Assembly: GCA_905250885.1 (NCBI GenBank)
Contig: CAJNOQ010000902.1
Span: 1-39,404, forward strand
DNA length: 39,404 nucleotides
Direction of reading: 5' to 3'
Source: Didymodactylos carnosus
Taxonomy: Eukaryota; Rotifera; Eurotatoria; Philodinida; Philodinidae
The notes below the pieces were generated by a model. The model did not search any database. It had not been told where the DNA came from and saw nothing but the letters and a program-made list of their open reading frames with translations. Both the position numbers and the translations under genes were made by a program. Below are positions 1-12,500 of this stretch, piece after piece. Position 1 is the stretch's first letter. Every line of letters starts with the position of its first letter.

Positions 1-92
1 GGCATGCCTAATCCCGATCAAGATATGCTTCCCCACGTTTTTATGAATGTAAGTGATATTAAGATTAAAAGGTTAGAATCCAGTGTACTGCG

Positions 93-216
93 GAATCCAA
101 TATTATCGGTCCCAATATACTGAGTGACCAATGTTATTGGTTCCAATAGATTGTGTGACCAATATTATTGGTTCTAACAGATTGGGTGACCAATATTATT
201 GGATCCGAATATTATT
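93..216. repeat. Four imperfect tandem copies of a 31-bp unit
   Basis: The word GTGACC recurs at about 124, 155 and 186, a spacing of exactly 31 bp, and a more diverged unit precedes it from about 93. Each unit carries CCAATATTATTGG or a close variant, itself a 13-bp palindrome (CCAATA / TATTGG around one base). Similar ATTGG/CCAAT words continue to about 260. No gene start lies close by, so a promoter role is not supported; it looks like a minisatellite or the inner part of a decayed non-autonomous element. Confidence 0.75.
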
Positions 217-415
217 GGATACCCAATATTACTGTACAATATCTCCAATAACGATTGGTATTGGTACATGCCTAGACATATAACGGGAAAAATATGACAT
301 TATCTTCATCCCATTCGTCTATTTTAACTAATGCAAAGTGACGTCACGGAAAATCCGTTTTAGATGTCATTAGGATATGACATTGCCACAGAAAAAACGT
401 TAACAAAATATATAT

Positions 416-473
416 AAAGTCACAGTTAAAACGTGACATTAGTTTCATGATGCCACGTTTTTACTGTGACTTT
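416..473. repeat. Short inverted repeat (20-bp arms)
   Basis: AAAGTCACAGTTAAAACGTG at 416-435 is matched, with one difference, by its reverse complement at 454-473, leaving an 18-bp loop. A related GACATTGCCACAG...AACGTT stretch lies just upstream (about 379-402). It may be one end of a small hairpin element. Confidence 0.6.
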
Positions 474-659
474 TTATGTTTTTGCCATTACTGTTTTTTA
501 CAGTGTGCACGAGTGTAAGAAATATCATCAGCCTGTCTCGTGCATTCTCACACACACACACGCTGCTAATTCAACCAAGGGCAACTACGCGGTTATTCCA
601 TAACTATGAACATCTGCTTTTTACTGGACGGATTTTTCACATAAGTCGACGATCGTGCG

Positions 660-1140
660 GCATTTTCTGTCAGATTCTGATTTTTAGATCAATCTTATCG
701 GATTCTGACTTATATACCCTATATAAGCAATTATAAGATTCAGATTAGAATGATCTGATCTTGAAAATTTTCAAGATTCATGGTCACTGATTCTTGGTAA
801 GAAATCAAGATCAGTCATTCTGGCCTGAATCAGGAGATTGTTTGAAAATCATCTCAATTACGAAGAATGAGTAACACAAATGTAGTTAAGAAAACACATA
901 AAAGGTCTAATCCTCTGTCTATCGAAGTTTCTGCTTGTTATTTACTTCACCACTTTAAAATTCCTAAAATTCCTACTACGCAAAAAATATAAGTTCGATA
1001 CAGTGAAGAAACGCAAAGAAAGAAAAGCAGTTCTTTTTTCTCAGATTCTGACTGAAGATCTGAAAAAAATGACTTTCTCAGGAGGAAAGTCCTGAAATCA
1101 AGATTCTGTCAGAAATGATCTCAAGATTGTCGACTTGTGT
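660..1140. repeat. Cluster of AGATTCTGA / AAGATC words with nested palindromes
   Basis: The word AGATTCTGA or a one-base variant appears near 672, 698, 1040 and 1100. Between about 738 and 830, CAGATTAGAATGATCTGATC faces an inverted partner, TCAAGATCAGTCATTC, and the inside contains CTTGAAAATTTTCAAG, a perfect 16-bp palindrome. The pattern is that of decayed foldback or satellite DNA rather than a gene. Confidence 0.5.
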
Positions 1141-2288
1141 AGACTTAGAGTTCCTTTTTACTTACTTATTATCCTTTTTGGATTATCTTCTGTATTTTAT
1201 GGAGTCGACCAATCATAAGGTTCTGAACGATCTTTATATTCTATTCCGAAAAAGATAAAAATCTGATAGTTCTCTTTCGAGAATCGCGATTGTCAACGTA
1301 TTTTCAGGTAGAACGGCGTTGACAGTCGCGATTATGAGAAGAAAAATTATCGGATACTTATATTATTGTAAAATTGCTACCACTACTAACAGCTCGTTCA
1401 AAATGCAAACATTAGATTGTAGGCTAACGGTTAAACGCATCAGTATCCTCTATCAGTATGATTCATCTATATTTTTATTGCTTTTTTCAAACAGATTATT
1501 ACTAATTTTCGGATTAAAGTCATTACATAGACATAGTGTAGAAAGACCAGAATATCATTTTTATAAAGCACTACAAAAAAAAATTGACAAAAATGTGGGA
1601 CATTCGGAGAAGGACAGTTTTTAAGTGGGACTGTCTCATCCGTCGATGCTACATTGGTATCCTGCTGTAACTGGATTTCTCTGAAACTTTCATTCCAGTT
1701 AATCGCCTTTCCAACGCAATAGATGCGCACGATACTTTCTTCCACTATAGTCTTCTACCCTCCTATTCGTTCAAGGTAGAGCGGATAAAATAAGAATAAT
1801 TTTTTCAATTATTCAGGGGACACACCCTCCCACACACACCCATTATTTGCGGTCCTGAGTCTGCCTATATACTCAATACTCGCTCTTATATCCTGTGACA
1901 GGGTCTTTTTATCTTAACTCAATTTTTCGGTTTTTTTGAAAATTATACATGTTTTCATTTTTCCCTTATGCAGCACTTCTTCGTACTAAAACACCAAATC
2001 TTGACGAAGTTTCAGTGTAGATATATATCATGAATAAATTCCTGAATTTATTGTTCATTTTTAGACGTGATCATCAATTCAAATTAGTACTCACAATTTA
2101 AAAAAATGTGTGCATGCATCTCCCGACATTATTTTTTCCAACACTTGTGATTAATTGTAGTTTTGGAAAATTGATTTTAATTACTGTTTTTATTTGATAA
2201 ACTTTTGTAAAAAAACATAGATGATTAAGGCATTTTAGTTTTGTCGAAATTAGTTTCCCATAAAAAATCCTTTCCATTTCATTTTTCG

Positions 2289-2800
2289 ATGAGGTCACTT
2301 GTACTCACCGCTTTAACATTAACATTAGGTTTATTTTTTATTTTGGTTGAATAATTTAAAGTAACACCAAGATTCTTCTCATATGTGCACGGAGATATGG
2401 TAATGGTGGATGTATTCTTCTGCTATTTCTTCTTTGGTTTTCTACTTGAAAAAAGTTATAGTTTTAGCTCGACAATTTTTTTTACATTTCTCTAACAAAT
2501 TTTGAAACACGAATTTTAAAAATTTTTTATAAAGTCGAATGATTTATTTGCGGTTTTTTTACTTCTAACGTCATGAATTTGAACGAATTAATAAAGTATT
2601 TCCATTGTATAAGCAAACAGGTTGGCGACCATTTGCAAAAAATTATCGACTTTTCGTTAAATTGACAGAGATTATATGTGGATCTATTTTAATACTTGTT
2701 CCAGGTATGATTTTAATTTAATTATATTTGTGAACATTTTGTATTCCAGAAACTGGAGCAAATTTCTCCAAAATTTTTGAAAAATTAGAAAATTTTCTGC
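2289..2800 (+). pseudogene. Broken TMEM35/DoxX-like membrane protein gene
   Basis: Three exon-like pieces read like the N-terminal two thirds of the TMEM35 family (DoxX-like four-helix membrane proteins, which include the acetylcholine-receptor chaperone NACHO). Exon 1 (2289-2399) starts at an ATG and encodes a hydrophobic helix ending LGLFFILV, followed by FKVTPRF, matching the family's GLFF...K-L-TP pattern. Exon 2 (about 2569-2704) ends CGSILILVP before a GT donor, matching the family's second helix and LVPG. Exon 3 begins at 2750 (ETGANF) and then loses resemblance. An in-frame TAA at 2352-2354 sits between helix 1 and KVTP. The exon 2 acceptor appears as TAA|CG rather than AG, and the last helices are absent. 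These lesions argue for a dead copy. The family call comes from remembered patterns, not a search. Confidence 0.6.
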
Positions 2801-2972
2801 AATTTTTCAAAAAATGCGGGGGGGAAGAATCTCCCACCCTCTCACGATCGCGCCGACCCCATCTCGACCTTCCTCTGCACCTAAGGGTATGCCATAGAAA
2901 ATTTGGTGACGCTAGCTCTTACAGGGACCAAATGCATAAAGAGCAGACAAACATTCTTCTTTATACATATAT

Positions 2973-3359
2973 AGGTTTCGACCCCTGTCTTTTAAATTGA
3001 CGTTATCTAGATGAAATACATATATAGTTGGCTGATTATAACATATCATTGCATAGACAAACGTTAGAGCTATCACCTAACAAAAAATGTTTGAATTGTG
3101 TACACGTAGTGCAAAGTTATGGTCATTTTATTAATTCTGAAAAAACATCTTGAAAAAAGATTTACATTTTACTCTAAGATGAAGATGTTTTCTCAAAATT
3201 AATAAAATAACCATGACTTTGCACTACGTGTACACAATTCAAACATTTTTTGTTAGGAGATAGCTCTAACGTTTGTCTACACAATGATATGTTATAATCA
3301 GTCAACTATATATGTATTTCATCTAGATAACATCAATTTATAGAGAGGAGTCGAAACTT
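2973..3359. mobile_element. Foldback element A (about 178-bp arms, 30-bp loop)
   Basis: The stretch 2973-3151 is repeated in reverse complement at 3182-3359 with only scattered differences. Shared words include TTATCTAGATGAAATACATA, GTGTACACGTAGTGCAAAGT and CTAACAAAAAATGTTTGAAT. Almost the whole element is arm, so RNA read through it would fold into one long hairpin. There is no coding capacity and no obvious target-site duplication. It ends about 240 bp upstream of the acetoacetyl-CoA synthetase start. Confidence 0.85.
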
Positions 3360-3590
3360 TTGGACCATCCTTTAGTTGAGTGTATAAAATCGTTTGAGTT
3401 TAATGATACTAAGTTATCTATTTTAGCTCTCATTTGCTTTTTTCAAATATATTCATCTATATACACTAAGAAGTGTCGTTTTTTTTATATCCAAATAAAA
3501 GAGGTTTTTTTGCACATTTCTAATTTATTCATTTTTCTATCTTTCATTAAACACTGATGTCGAAAATTGTGAACAAATGTTGATATTATT

Positions 3591-3596
3591 TTCTAG
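3591..3596 (+). promoter_or_regulatory. 3' splice-acceptor-like site abutting the AACS start codon
   Basis: A T-rich tract ending TTCTAG lies directly against the ATG at 3597. No protein family sequence is missing upstream, so this is either the end of a 5'-UTR intron or a spliced-leader trans-splice site. Bdelloid rotifers are known to trans-splice a leader. Comparable AG sites stand just upstream of several other starts in the window. Confidence 0.5.
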
Positions 3597-6500
3597 ATGT
3601 CACATGTATTGTGGACTCCGCCCGCAGGGCGAAAGACAAATATGGATGATTTTCGAGAGATTATTTCATCGAAATATAACTTGAAATTGGGTATGAAATA
3701 GATAATGTTTTCTTTAAAAAATTTGAATATTAAATAATATTTTTATCTCTAGATTCATATTTCGATCTATATCAATGGTCCATTGACAACTACGTGATGT
3801 TTTGGAAAGAATTTTGGTCTTATTCAAATATAATTTATTCTAAACCATATATTGAAGTAAAAAATCAATATATAATTCTAGCATTAGATATAAATGAAAG
3901 TCCATTGCATTTTCTTGTAGGTTATTGATGAAACAAAACGTATGGACGAAATTCCAGAATGGTTTGCCGGTGCGAGATTAAATTATGCCCAAAATTTACT
4001 TCGTTATAACGATGATCGTATTGCATTATATGCATGCAGTAAGTTGAAAAAACTATTCGCTAATCAAAATACTCTTATGGCTAAAAGTATGTGAATGTTT
4101 TAGGCGAGGGTAATCCAGGAATAATTCAAATAACTCATCGACAATTAACCAATGTTGTTAATAAATATCGAATAGCATTGAAAAATGCCGGTGTTGGAAT
4201 GGGTGATCGTGTTGTAGGTTTGTTTTATTCACTTTTTCTAATGTTATTTAAGAAATAATTATCCATTTTTTTCTAGGATTTCTTCCAAATTCACCCGAAG
4301 CCATCATTGCTTGTTTAGCAGCAGCTAGTTTGGGGGCAATTTGGAGTACTGCATCAGCTGATTTCGGCGTGATGGTAAATCAATTTTTTTCATAACAATC
4401 ATATTTCTTCTCAGCATAAACTTCTATTATTTCTATAATTTATAGGGTGTTGTCGAACGTTTTAGTCAGATAGAACCAAAAGTGTTATTTGCAGTCAATG
4501 CTGTTGTGTACAATAATAAAATCCACGATTCACTCGATAAATTACGGCAGATAGTTCAGGGTAAATAATCAATGCGTATAATTTTTGAATTATTGTTTAC
4601 CTTTGTGATATTATTGTTCAAGCTATTCCATCGTTGAAAGTTGTTGTTGTTATTCCATTTGTACCATCTCATTCCATGAACCTCAGTAGTATATCAAACA
4701 GGTAATGATTTTATTTCATTTGTTTGTTAAATAATATTGTTGTTTCATTTAGTATTACAATTGATCAATTTCTATCAAATGTCGGTACTTCTGGCGATCT
4801 CATTGACAATGATCAACTTATTGAATATGAACAAGTCCCATTTAATCATTCATTGTATATCCTCTATTCATCAGGCACTACTGGAGCACCAAAATGCATG
4901 GTATGATGATAAAAATTATTACAACTGTTAAATAGACAAGTAATGTAAGTTTAGGTACACGGACATGGTGGTACATTGTTAAATCATCTAAAAGAACATA
5001 TTCTACATTCGAATATGCAAGTTGACGATGTATTATTCTTTTATACTCATACAGGATGGATGATGTGGAATTGGGTATGTATATTCAGGCTTTGTAAACA
5101 TCCTATTTTTCTTGCTTTTTACTAAAAACGTTCTGCGTTGTCCTATTTTCGGAATTTTATCCTACATTTCATACTTTTTCAGATTGTTTCCTTTTCTAGT
5201 CAATTTTACATAAACAGATTTGATTGTTCTAGATTTTTACAAATTTTTATTTTAAAAGTAACATCATAATGTATGACTTTCATGTGTTTGCTTTTTTGAT
5301 ATGTTAAGCTCTCTATGATATCTTTCTCGAAAAGAAAAATTATGTAATCTATTGTGAATGTACTTTTTTAGAATCAAGAGATGTAGAATTTAATCCTCTG
5401 CAAAACTATACACATTCAGTTCCGACATTTCTCTATATAACATTTAAAATATTAAAATTTCAGTTTTCAAAATTTCTTCACTTATTAATCTACTCAAGTA
5501 TATCATATCGAGCAAAAAAATCGTTATGGATTAAAATAAAATACGCTAATATATTCTTCAGAAAATTGTGTATGCGAGTTCGTCTCCCCTTCATCGTGTT
5601 TTCATATTCAGAAATATACTGATAATATTGTAACTTTTACTTAGTTAATGGATGTTTGAATTGTTTTATTTCATACAAGAAATCTATTTTAGTTGATAAC
5701 CGCTATAGCATTAGGAACGCCTATTGTATTATATGATGGTTCTCCAATTGTTCCAAATATTTATCGTTTATGGGATTTGTTAGATGAGACGGGGTAATTT
5801 GTTTTGTTTTATTTTTGTTCAATTGTTAATTAGAAAAGTATTTTTATAAATTTTTTTAGAATTACTATATTTGGATGTAGTGCCAAATATTTAACAACAT
5901 TAGAAGAACGTCATGCTACACCTGGAACAACGAATAGTTTGAAAACATTGCATACAATATTAAGTACGGGTAGTCCACTACATCCGCGTATATTTGATTA
6001 CGTTTATACAGACATTAAATCCAATATATTATTGGGTTCAATCACTGGTGGAACTGACATTGTGTATGAATGATTATTTATTTATTTCTATCATCACTAA
6101 AAATTACATGATTGTTTATACTTTAGCTCGGTATTTTGTGGAGTAAATCCGACATTATCGGTAAGTATAAACAAAAAATTTATGTTTTACAGTATTAAAC
6201 AATATATTTGATTTGTATAGGTACATCGTGGTGAAATACAATCTCAACATTTAGGAATGGCATGTGAGAGTTGGTCAGATGAAGGTGAATACTAAATAAA
6301 ACTAGATTTATATTTTAAGAGAAAAAAATTTTTTTCTATTCGTTTAGGCAAATCTGTAATGGGTGAAAGTGGTGAGCTTGTGTGTGTAAAACCGTTTCCT
6401 TGCATGCCCATTTGCTTTTGGAATGATAAAAATGGTGAAAAATATCGAAAAGCTTATTTTGATAAATATCCAGGTATTTTTTTTTTTTTTGATGATTGAT

Positions 6501-9500
6501 TTGCATGGCGAGACTTTTTCTAATATTGGCATGATTATACAATCTAGGTGTGTGGGCGCATGGTGATTATTGTTCAATTAATCCTGTGACAAGAGGAATT
6601 GTAATGTTGGGAAGAAGGTTCGTTTTAACACGTGCGCATGAAAAACATTTTTTTTGTTTTTATAATGCAGTTGTTGTGATCCTATCAGTGATTCTATTTT
6701 CTTTATGATTACGTTATTTTAGTGATGGAACATTAAATCCTGCCGGTATACGTTTTGGTAGTGCTGAAATTTATTCAGTTGTTGAACAATTTGAAGAAAT
6801 TATTGATAGTCTATGTGTTGGTCAACGAAATCCAAATTCTGATGATGAACGTGTTCTTCTATTTGTTAAAGTAAGTTAAATTTACTCTTTGAATAGTATC
6901 CATGACTGATTGTTTATTATTAATTATTTGGATAAAAACCAAAAACAACAAAAACAAGTAAATTAAAAGAGTGACTCTAGATTCTCAGTTCTTTTCTTCC
7001 ATATAACATTGATTATGATAATATTTTTATACCGTTTTGAAACATACGAACATTTATTCAGAAACAGTTAGTTAGTTAGTTATTTATATAATGTTAATGA
7101 TGATGATGATGATGGTCTATCTGAATATTTTCGTTTCATTGCCCGATTAAATGAATATGGATTTGCTTGATATGGGATGAATTTAGATGCTAGATAATTT
7201 TGATGTTGACGATATATTTTATATGAGGAAGGATCAATTTCATCTGAACTGTCTCCAGAGTTGCTGTTATTTATATCTGTTTCTTCTTGTTGATCGTTGT
7301 CACTATTGTCAAAATTAGACAATACATTTTGTCGACGTACCAACTTAATTTTGAAGGCATCATAATAATCTTTAACAGCTTTTAAATAATCTTCTATTTG
7401 ATCTCGTGTTTTAAATCGATCAGGTCTTTTTGGTGGTTGTGGAATATCGAGATAGGAGGCAACCGAACATGTTACAAATGTCGCAATAAATAGAAAAAAT
7501 ATAAACGAGTTGTTCATTCTAAAAAGATAAGAAAAATAAACATTTTAATTGATAAAATGATATTTTTTTTGTTATAAAAATTTCATTGATTTTTTCTTTT
7601 CTATTTTAATTTGAAAGAGTACAATTATTTTTGAGATTATTATAGATAGACTCGTAGTATTTTTCATCGATTTTCTTTTATAATAGTCTATATCAACTAG
7701 CGACAATCATTTTATCCTTTCTTTGTGTTGTAAAAAAGTGACAGGATTCTATAAATGTTGAATATGAGTTACCGATGATGGTTCTTCTCTTTTGATGAAA
7801 GATTCTAAGTTAAAAATCTATTACTGAAATAAAACATATTTCTTTTGGCTGATAGTTTCTTTTTTTTTTTTGAAAAATTTTTTTTGGTTATGTTCTTGAG
7901 TAATAATTGAATAGTGAAATTATTAGTGAATTTTGATTGAACTAACGTCTTATTTTCCCTTTAAGATGTTTTAGTTTTGATATTGAACAAAAATAATTAT
8001 TATTTCTATATTATTAAGTAATTACTGAGTTGCAGACGGTACTCAGTGGTCACGTCAGTTATGTAAAATAATTTTACAAAAATGTTTTTCAATTATATTA
8101 AATATACTTAGTTTTATAGGAAAAAAACCGTAAAAAAAGTCAAAGAATGTCAATATAAATAGTTCATTTTTGTTTAAAAAATAAAAAAAGATAGTATTCT
8201 ATCGTCCGATTTGTCAAATATAGAGAATTATTTGAAAAATCAAAAGAATAACTCTTCTACAATACAATATCTAACTGTGATTTCGATTGAAACAAAAAAA
8301 TGTTTTAAGTTCCTCTAAGTAAGAATTCTCTACTCAGATTCTTTTCTCTTGAGGTTTACATATCTCAATTTTGTCTACAAAAATGAGAATTATTGCACTT
8401 ACGATGTGTAATCTATCTGTGCAGAAAGTTCGCTGATATCTCTCTGTTTAAAAAAGTTTTTATTTCTTGGTATATTGCGATTGATTATCTTAGAAATAAA
8501 TTGTTATCTGGATAAAATTAAAAAGTATACGCATACACATTACAATTCTTTATGCTAATGATAGAGAAATGTTTTTTTTTTTATTATAAAAAAGAAACAC
8601 CTAACAAAATAAAAAAAGAGCCTGACTTAAAACCGAACAAATGATGATGAGAAAGAAGAAAAAATGTTTAATTATATATAATGAGATGGTACATAGTGAT
8701 TATTCAGTTTCAAGAACACTTGGAGAAAAAGAGTTAAGAACGTAGTTTAAAGAGTAGGAATAAGATAAAATTTTCATTTGTTTAGAATGTTGAGTATTGA
8801 AAGAAGCAAGACATCTTAGAGAATTGATCCAATATTAGTCCAATGTCAAATCTCATTTTTTTTTTCCAAAAGGAATAAACACTTATTCTAATAGTCTGAA
8901 TTTTACGTGTTTTAATGGAAAAAAGGTACCTTTTTTGCCGTGTCAAAGATACAAAACAAGTCAAACAACCGATTAAACATAATTATAATTCTTAGATGAA
9001 CAAAAAAAAAAAAGAAGAAGAAGAAAATCTCAAGATGATACCCTACTAATCTCACTTTATCTCATTAATTTTTCTTGCTTTCTTTGAAAATATACTAGAA
9101 TAAACTGAGATTTTTTAGAACGCAGTTTCGACTCATGATTTCCAGCTAACTTTTTGATCTTTTATTGAGTTAAAAAAGTTTAAAAGAAACTTTACACATT
9201 ACATATGTTTACTCTGCATGAATATATCATACAACAAATGTTATTCTAGATATTATTCGTTAATGATTTAGTTCTCATTAAAATTAAAGATGAATATTAG
9301 TTTTTAACAGAATGCTTGCTAACATATTTTAAATGAGTGTATAGAGAATTTTCATACTGTTTAATCAACTAGATGGTTGTCTACTGACTTAATATTGTTT
9401 TCTAGTCCTATTGCTCATATTAGTTCAATTATAGACTAACAGGAACCTTTTTAGTGTTCAATTACTTTATTCTGAGAAAAACAGTTTAATGTAATTGTGT

Positions 9501-12500
9501 GTAAATATCTTATAAGATATATTTACACATAACTACTTGAAACTGTTCCATAAAACATATAGAATAAAACATACTCAAACAAATGAACGGTGAAAGGAGT
9601 TATAATTCAGTGAATATAGGGAAAAACTCAATATCATTTTATTAAAAAAAATGGTCGTAAACATTTTTTTACAGCTAATATTATAATAATAAAATGTCGT
9701 ACAATATTTCAAATTTTGTTCATTGATTCGGTCATATGATCACGCGATTATCACAAAATGTATATTGTACGTTGTGCAGCAAATTATTAGTTTGTTTTTA
9801 CGTAGATGTATTCATTAGTTTATCTTTGTTAGAAATGCTACATAATACTTAAAACTTTCATTTTTTATTGTATGGTACTCTAGAAATTTCGTATTTTAAC
9901 ATGTTTTCTTTCTCAGTAGGATACTGAATATAAAATCTCTCATTAAATTTGAGAGTGAACAAGGACTTTTATTATGAACTTTTATGAAAACATACGGTTT
10001 TAGCGACTAAACCTTCGATATATAAACATTCGTCTTCGTCACTACAAAATCTATGTTTTCATAAAAGGTCATGTAATCAATTCTTTTGTCTTTTCTTTGC
10101 TATAACTAAAGAAAGTTGTTATCAGCTGTTTTTTCCCGAACATTTTCGTTTCACTAACTTTTAATTATGTTTCTAGTTGATTAAACAAAATAAAACGATC
10201 GTATTCTTTCCCTTATTCTGTAATAATGATCTTTTAGTAAATTGCTTAAAAGTATCTTATTTTTCTTCTTAGATCAGTGAAAAAATTCTATGATGAATTC
10301 ATATTTTTTTTTTTTTTGGTCTCAAAACTAAGTAGATTTGTAAAAATAAGTCAAAGTATTCCATTAATTTGTTCTTAGAGTGTATAGATAACACAGTCGT
10401 TTTCACTATGACATCAACTAAATTAAAATTACATGCAATCATAATATTTTGCGTGATCTATCTAAAAAAAATGTTTTCCTTATCTTAGTGATATTATCCA
10501 TACAATCTGATTGATCTAAAAATCTCTTACATTATTAGTTTTTTAAGATCACATTTTTATTGAAGAAACTCACTGTATTACTGTGGCCAATATTGAGTTA
10601 ATTTTTTACCAGTATAATGTAAAAAATGATCCGTATTTATATTCTTTCTTTAAACATACAAGAAAAAATATTATACTAATTTTATTTTGTTAATGAGATA
10701 AAGATTATTAATTTTCTGACAACAATAAAAACATGGAAAATCTATTATACCTTTCTTTCTCTTCTTCTTCTTCTTCTTTGTCTTCTTAGTTGGTAGAACA
10801 AGATGTAACCCACGCCAAAATGGAAGTATGCCAAACACACAAAAACTAAGAGAAGAAGTGGTAAAGAGAAGACAAAAAAAAAAAAAAAAACAAAAAACAA
10901 AAAATAAAAGAAAAAAAGAAATCACAAATTACGCTGTTTAAACTTCCTCGGAAATATTTATAGTATCGAACCAAAAACTCACAAATATAATTGTTTTCCT
11001 TAAGTACCGAAAGAAAATAATTACTAACTATCTAGCGTGGGAAAAAAAATTCATCTCACAACATCATTAAGAAAACAAAACATTTTTAACTTGGTAATAC
11101 TTCTAAAACTGACGTCATACTACGAAGAGGTGACATCAATATTTCCATCCATGTATATGATTTTCTTCTTTTTTTACTACTCATCAAATCTATTTTTAAA
11201 TTCTATATATATGACATATCTGTTGTCTTTTTCTATTACGAAGATGTAACAACATATTTATTATTTTTTTTCTTTTTAAATATAGAGGAAAAACTGTATA
11301 CGTGCTTTAGTTTACTAAATCATTGTAGACTATTGTTCAAATGTTTAAATGTACTTGTACGTGTTGGAAATATTAATTAATATTATATAAAATTTATGAC
11401 TTCAAATTTCTCACATAATATAGGTACTCTTTATTTAATTGTTATTACTAAAAATGATAATTAAAGGCGCAAAGATGAAATCAACACATACTACAAATAT
11501 ATATATTTTTTATTTTTACAGTGTTAATTTACTAACATACATTACGATCAAATACATTTGCAAATAAATCTCTTTTTTTGTATGAGAAAAAGTAGCGCAC
11601 ATTAATTGAATAACTATTACATAAATATAGATTTTTACGTTGGTGAATTGCCATAAATTATACCTGCGTGAAACAATTAGATTCTTTTCTTCTTATCCTT
11701 TTTTCGTGTGGCAAAATGATGTATCTATTCTGAGATAGATATTCTCTTCATCTAATTGTCATTATTTTTCCAAGTAGTCTAGAAAGATAAAATATATCTC
11801 TTGTTTTTTTTTAATTATTTTCTTGTATCAATAGCAGTTCAAATAATAATGTGTTTTTTTGTGTATTTTATCGTTAAGATACACATATTATTATAATTCG
11901 AGATAAAATTCACTATGTGAGAATATTCTGGAAAAAAACAATCGGAAAGACATTATAAGAAATCGTACATACGTGCAGGCTAAAAGAAATCTTATACTTC
12001 AACATTGAATATTTTCAATATTTAGATAAATTAAAAATAGAGAAGTATGGAAATACTTTCATTTACTTGCCATGTTTTGATTTGATTTCGCTATTCTTTT
12101 CCTGTAAAGATATTTAAAAATATTATTATTCTATTATTATACTATTAATCTCTATTATTCTAGGAAACGATAGTCAGTAACCGGTATTGATTGGAAAAAG
12201 TAGACTTTTAATTTATATACTTTCTCTGTAATATGTTAATGATGAAAATAAGTACAATATAATGTTTTTGTATGAAAAAATAATAGTGTATAGAAGAGAG
12301 TTATTTCTGAAACTATGAATAACGATTAAATAAAGTAATTGTGTGTAATAAAAAGTGCTCTAGTGTAGTTTTACACCTCGTCAGTAAGCGACTATAATCC
12401 ATTGAGGTTATTATTTAATTATTTTAAAAGAATGTGCCAGACGTAGTAATGGAATTAAGTAATCGACACAAAATAAAAATTGTGGTTGTTATAACTTTAA

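Larger units (their letters stand above)
1..2288. other. Left flank without a recognisable gene
   Basis: No coding region could be supported. The stretch holds the 31-bp tandem units, a 20-bp hairpin, a cluster of AGATTCTGA-like words with nested palindromes (about 660-1140), and a 17-bp-arm hairpin at 1282-1333 (AATCGCGATTGTCAACG against its complement with one mismatch). Open frames here begin at non-ATG codons or have no family-like content. One antisense frame at about 1745-1590 is somewhat richer in GC and coding-like, but it has no start or recognisable domain. Confidence 0.55.

Noticed and set aside
476..736. 86-codon frame starting at an ATG
   Set aside because: Contains a CA-repeat-derived THTH stretch and sits in repeat-rich DNA; no domain, splice or signal support.
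1319..1745. Overlapping frames on both strands
   Set aside because: Both start at non-ATG codons; the antisense one has some coding-like content but no start, domain or junction could be supported.
6336..6577. Antisense frames within AACS exons 14-15
   Set aside because: Shadows of real AACS exons and the T-run in the intron between them.
10671..10925. Antisense Phe/Lys-rich frame
   Set aside because: Produced by long A/T and TCTTCT tracts; low complexity.
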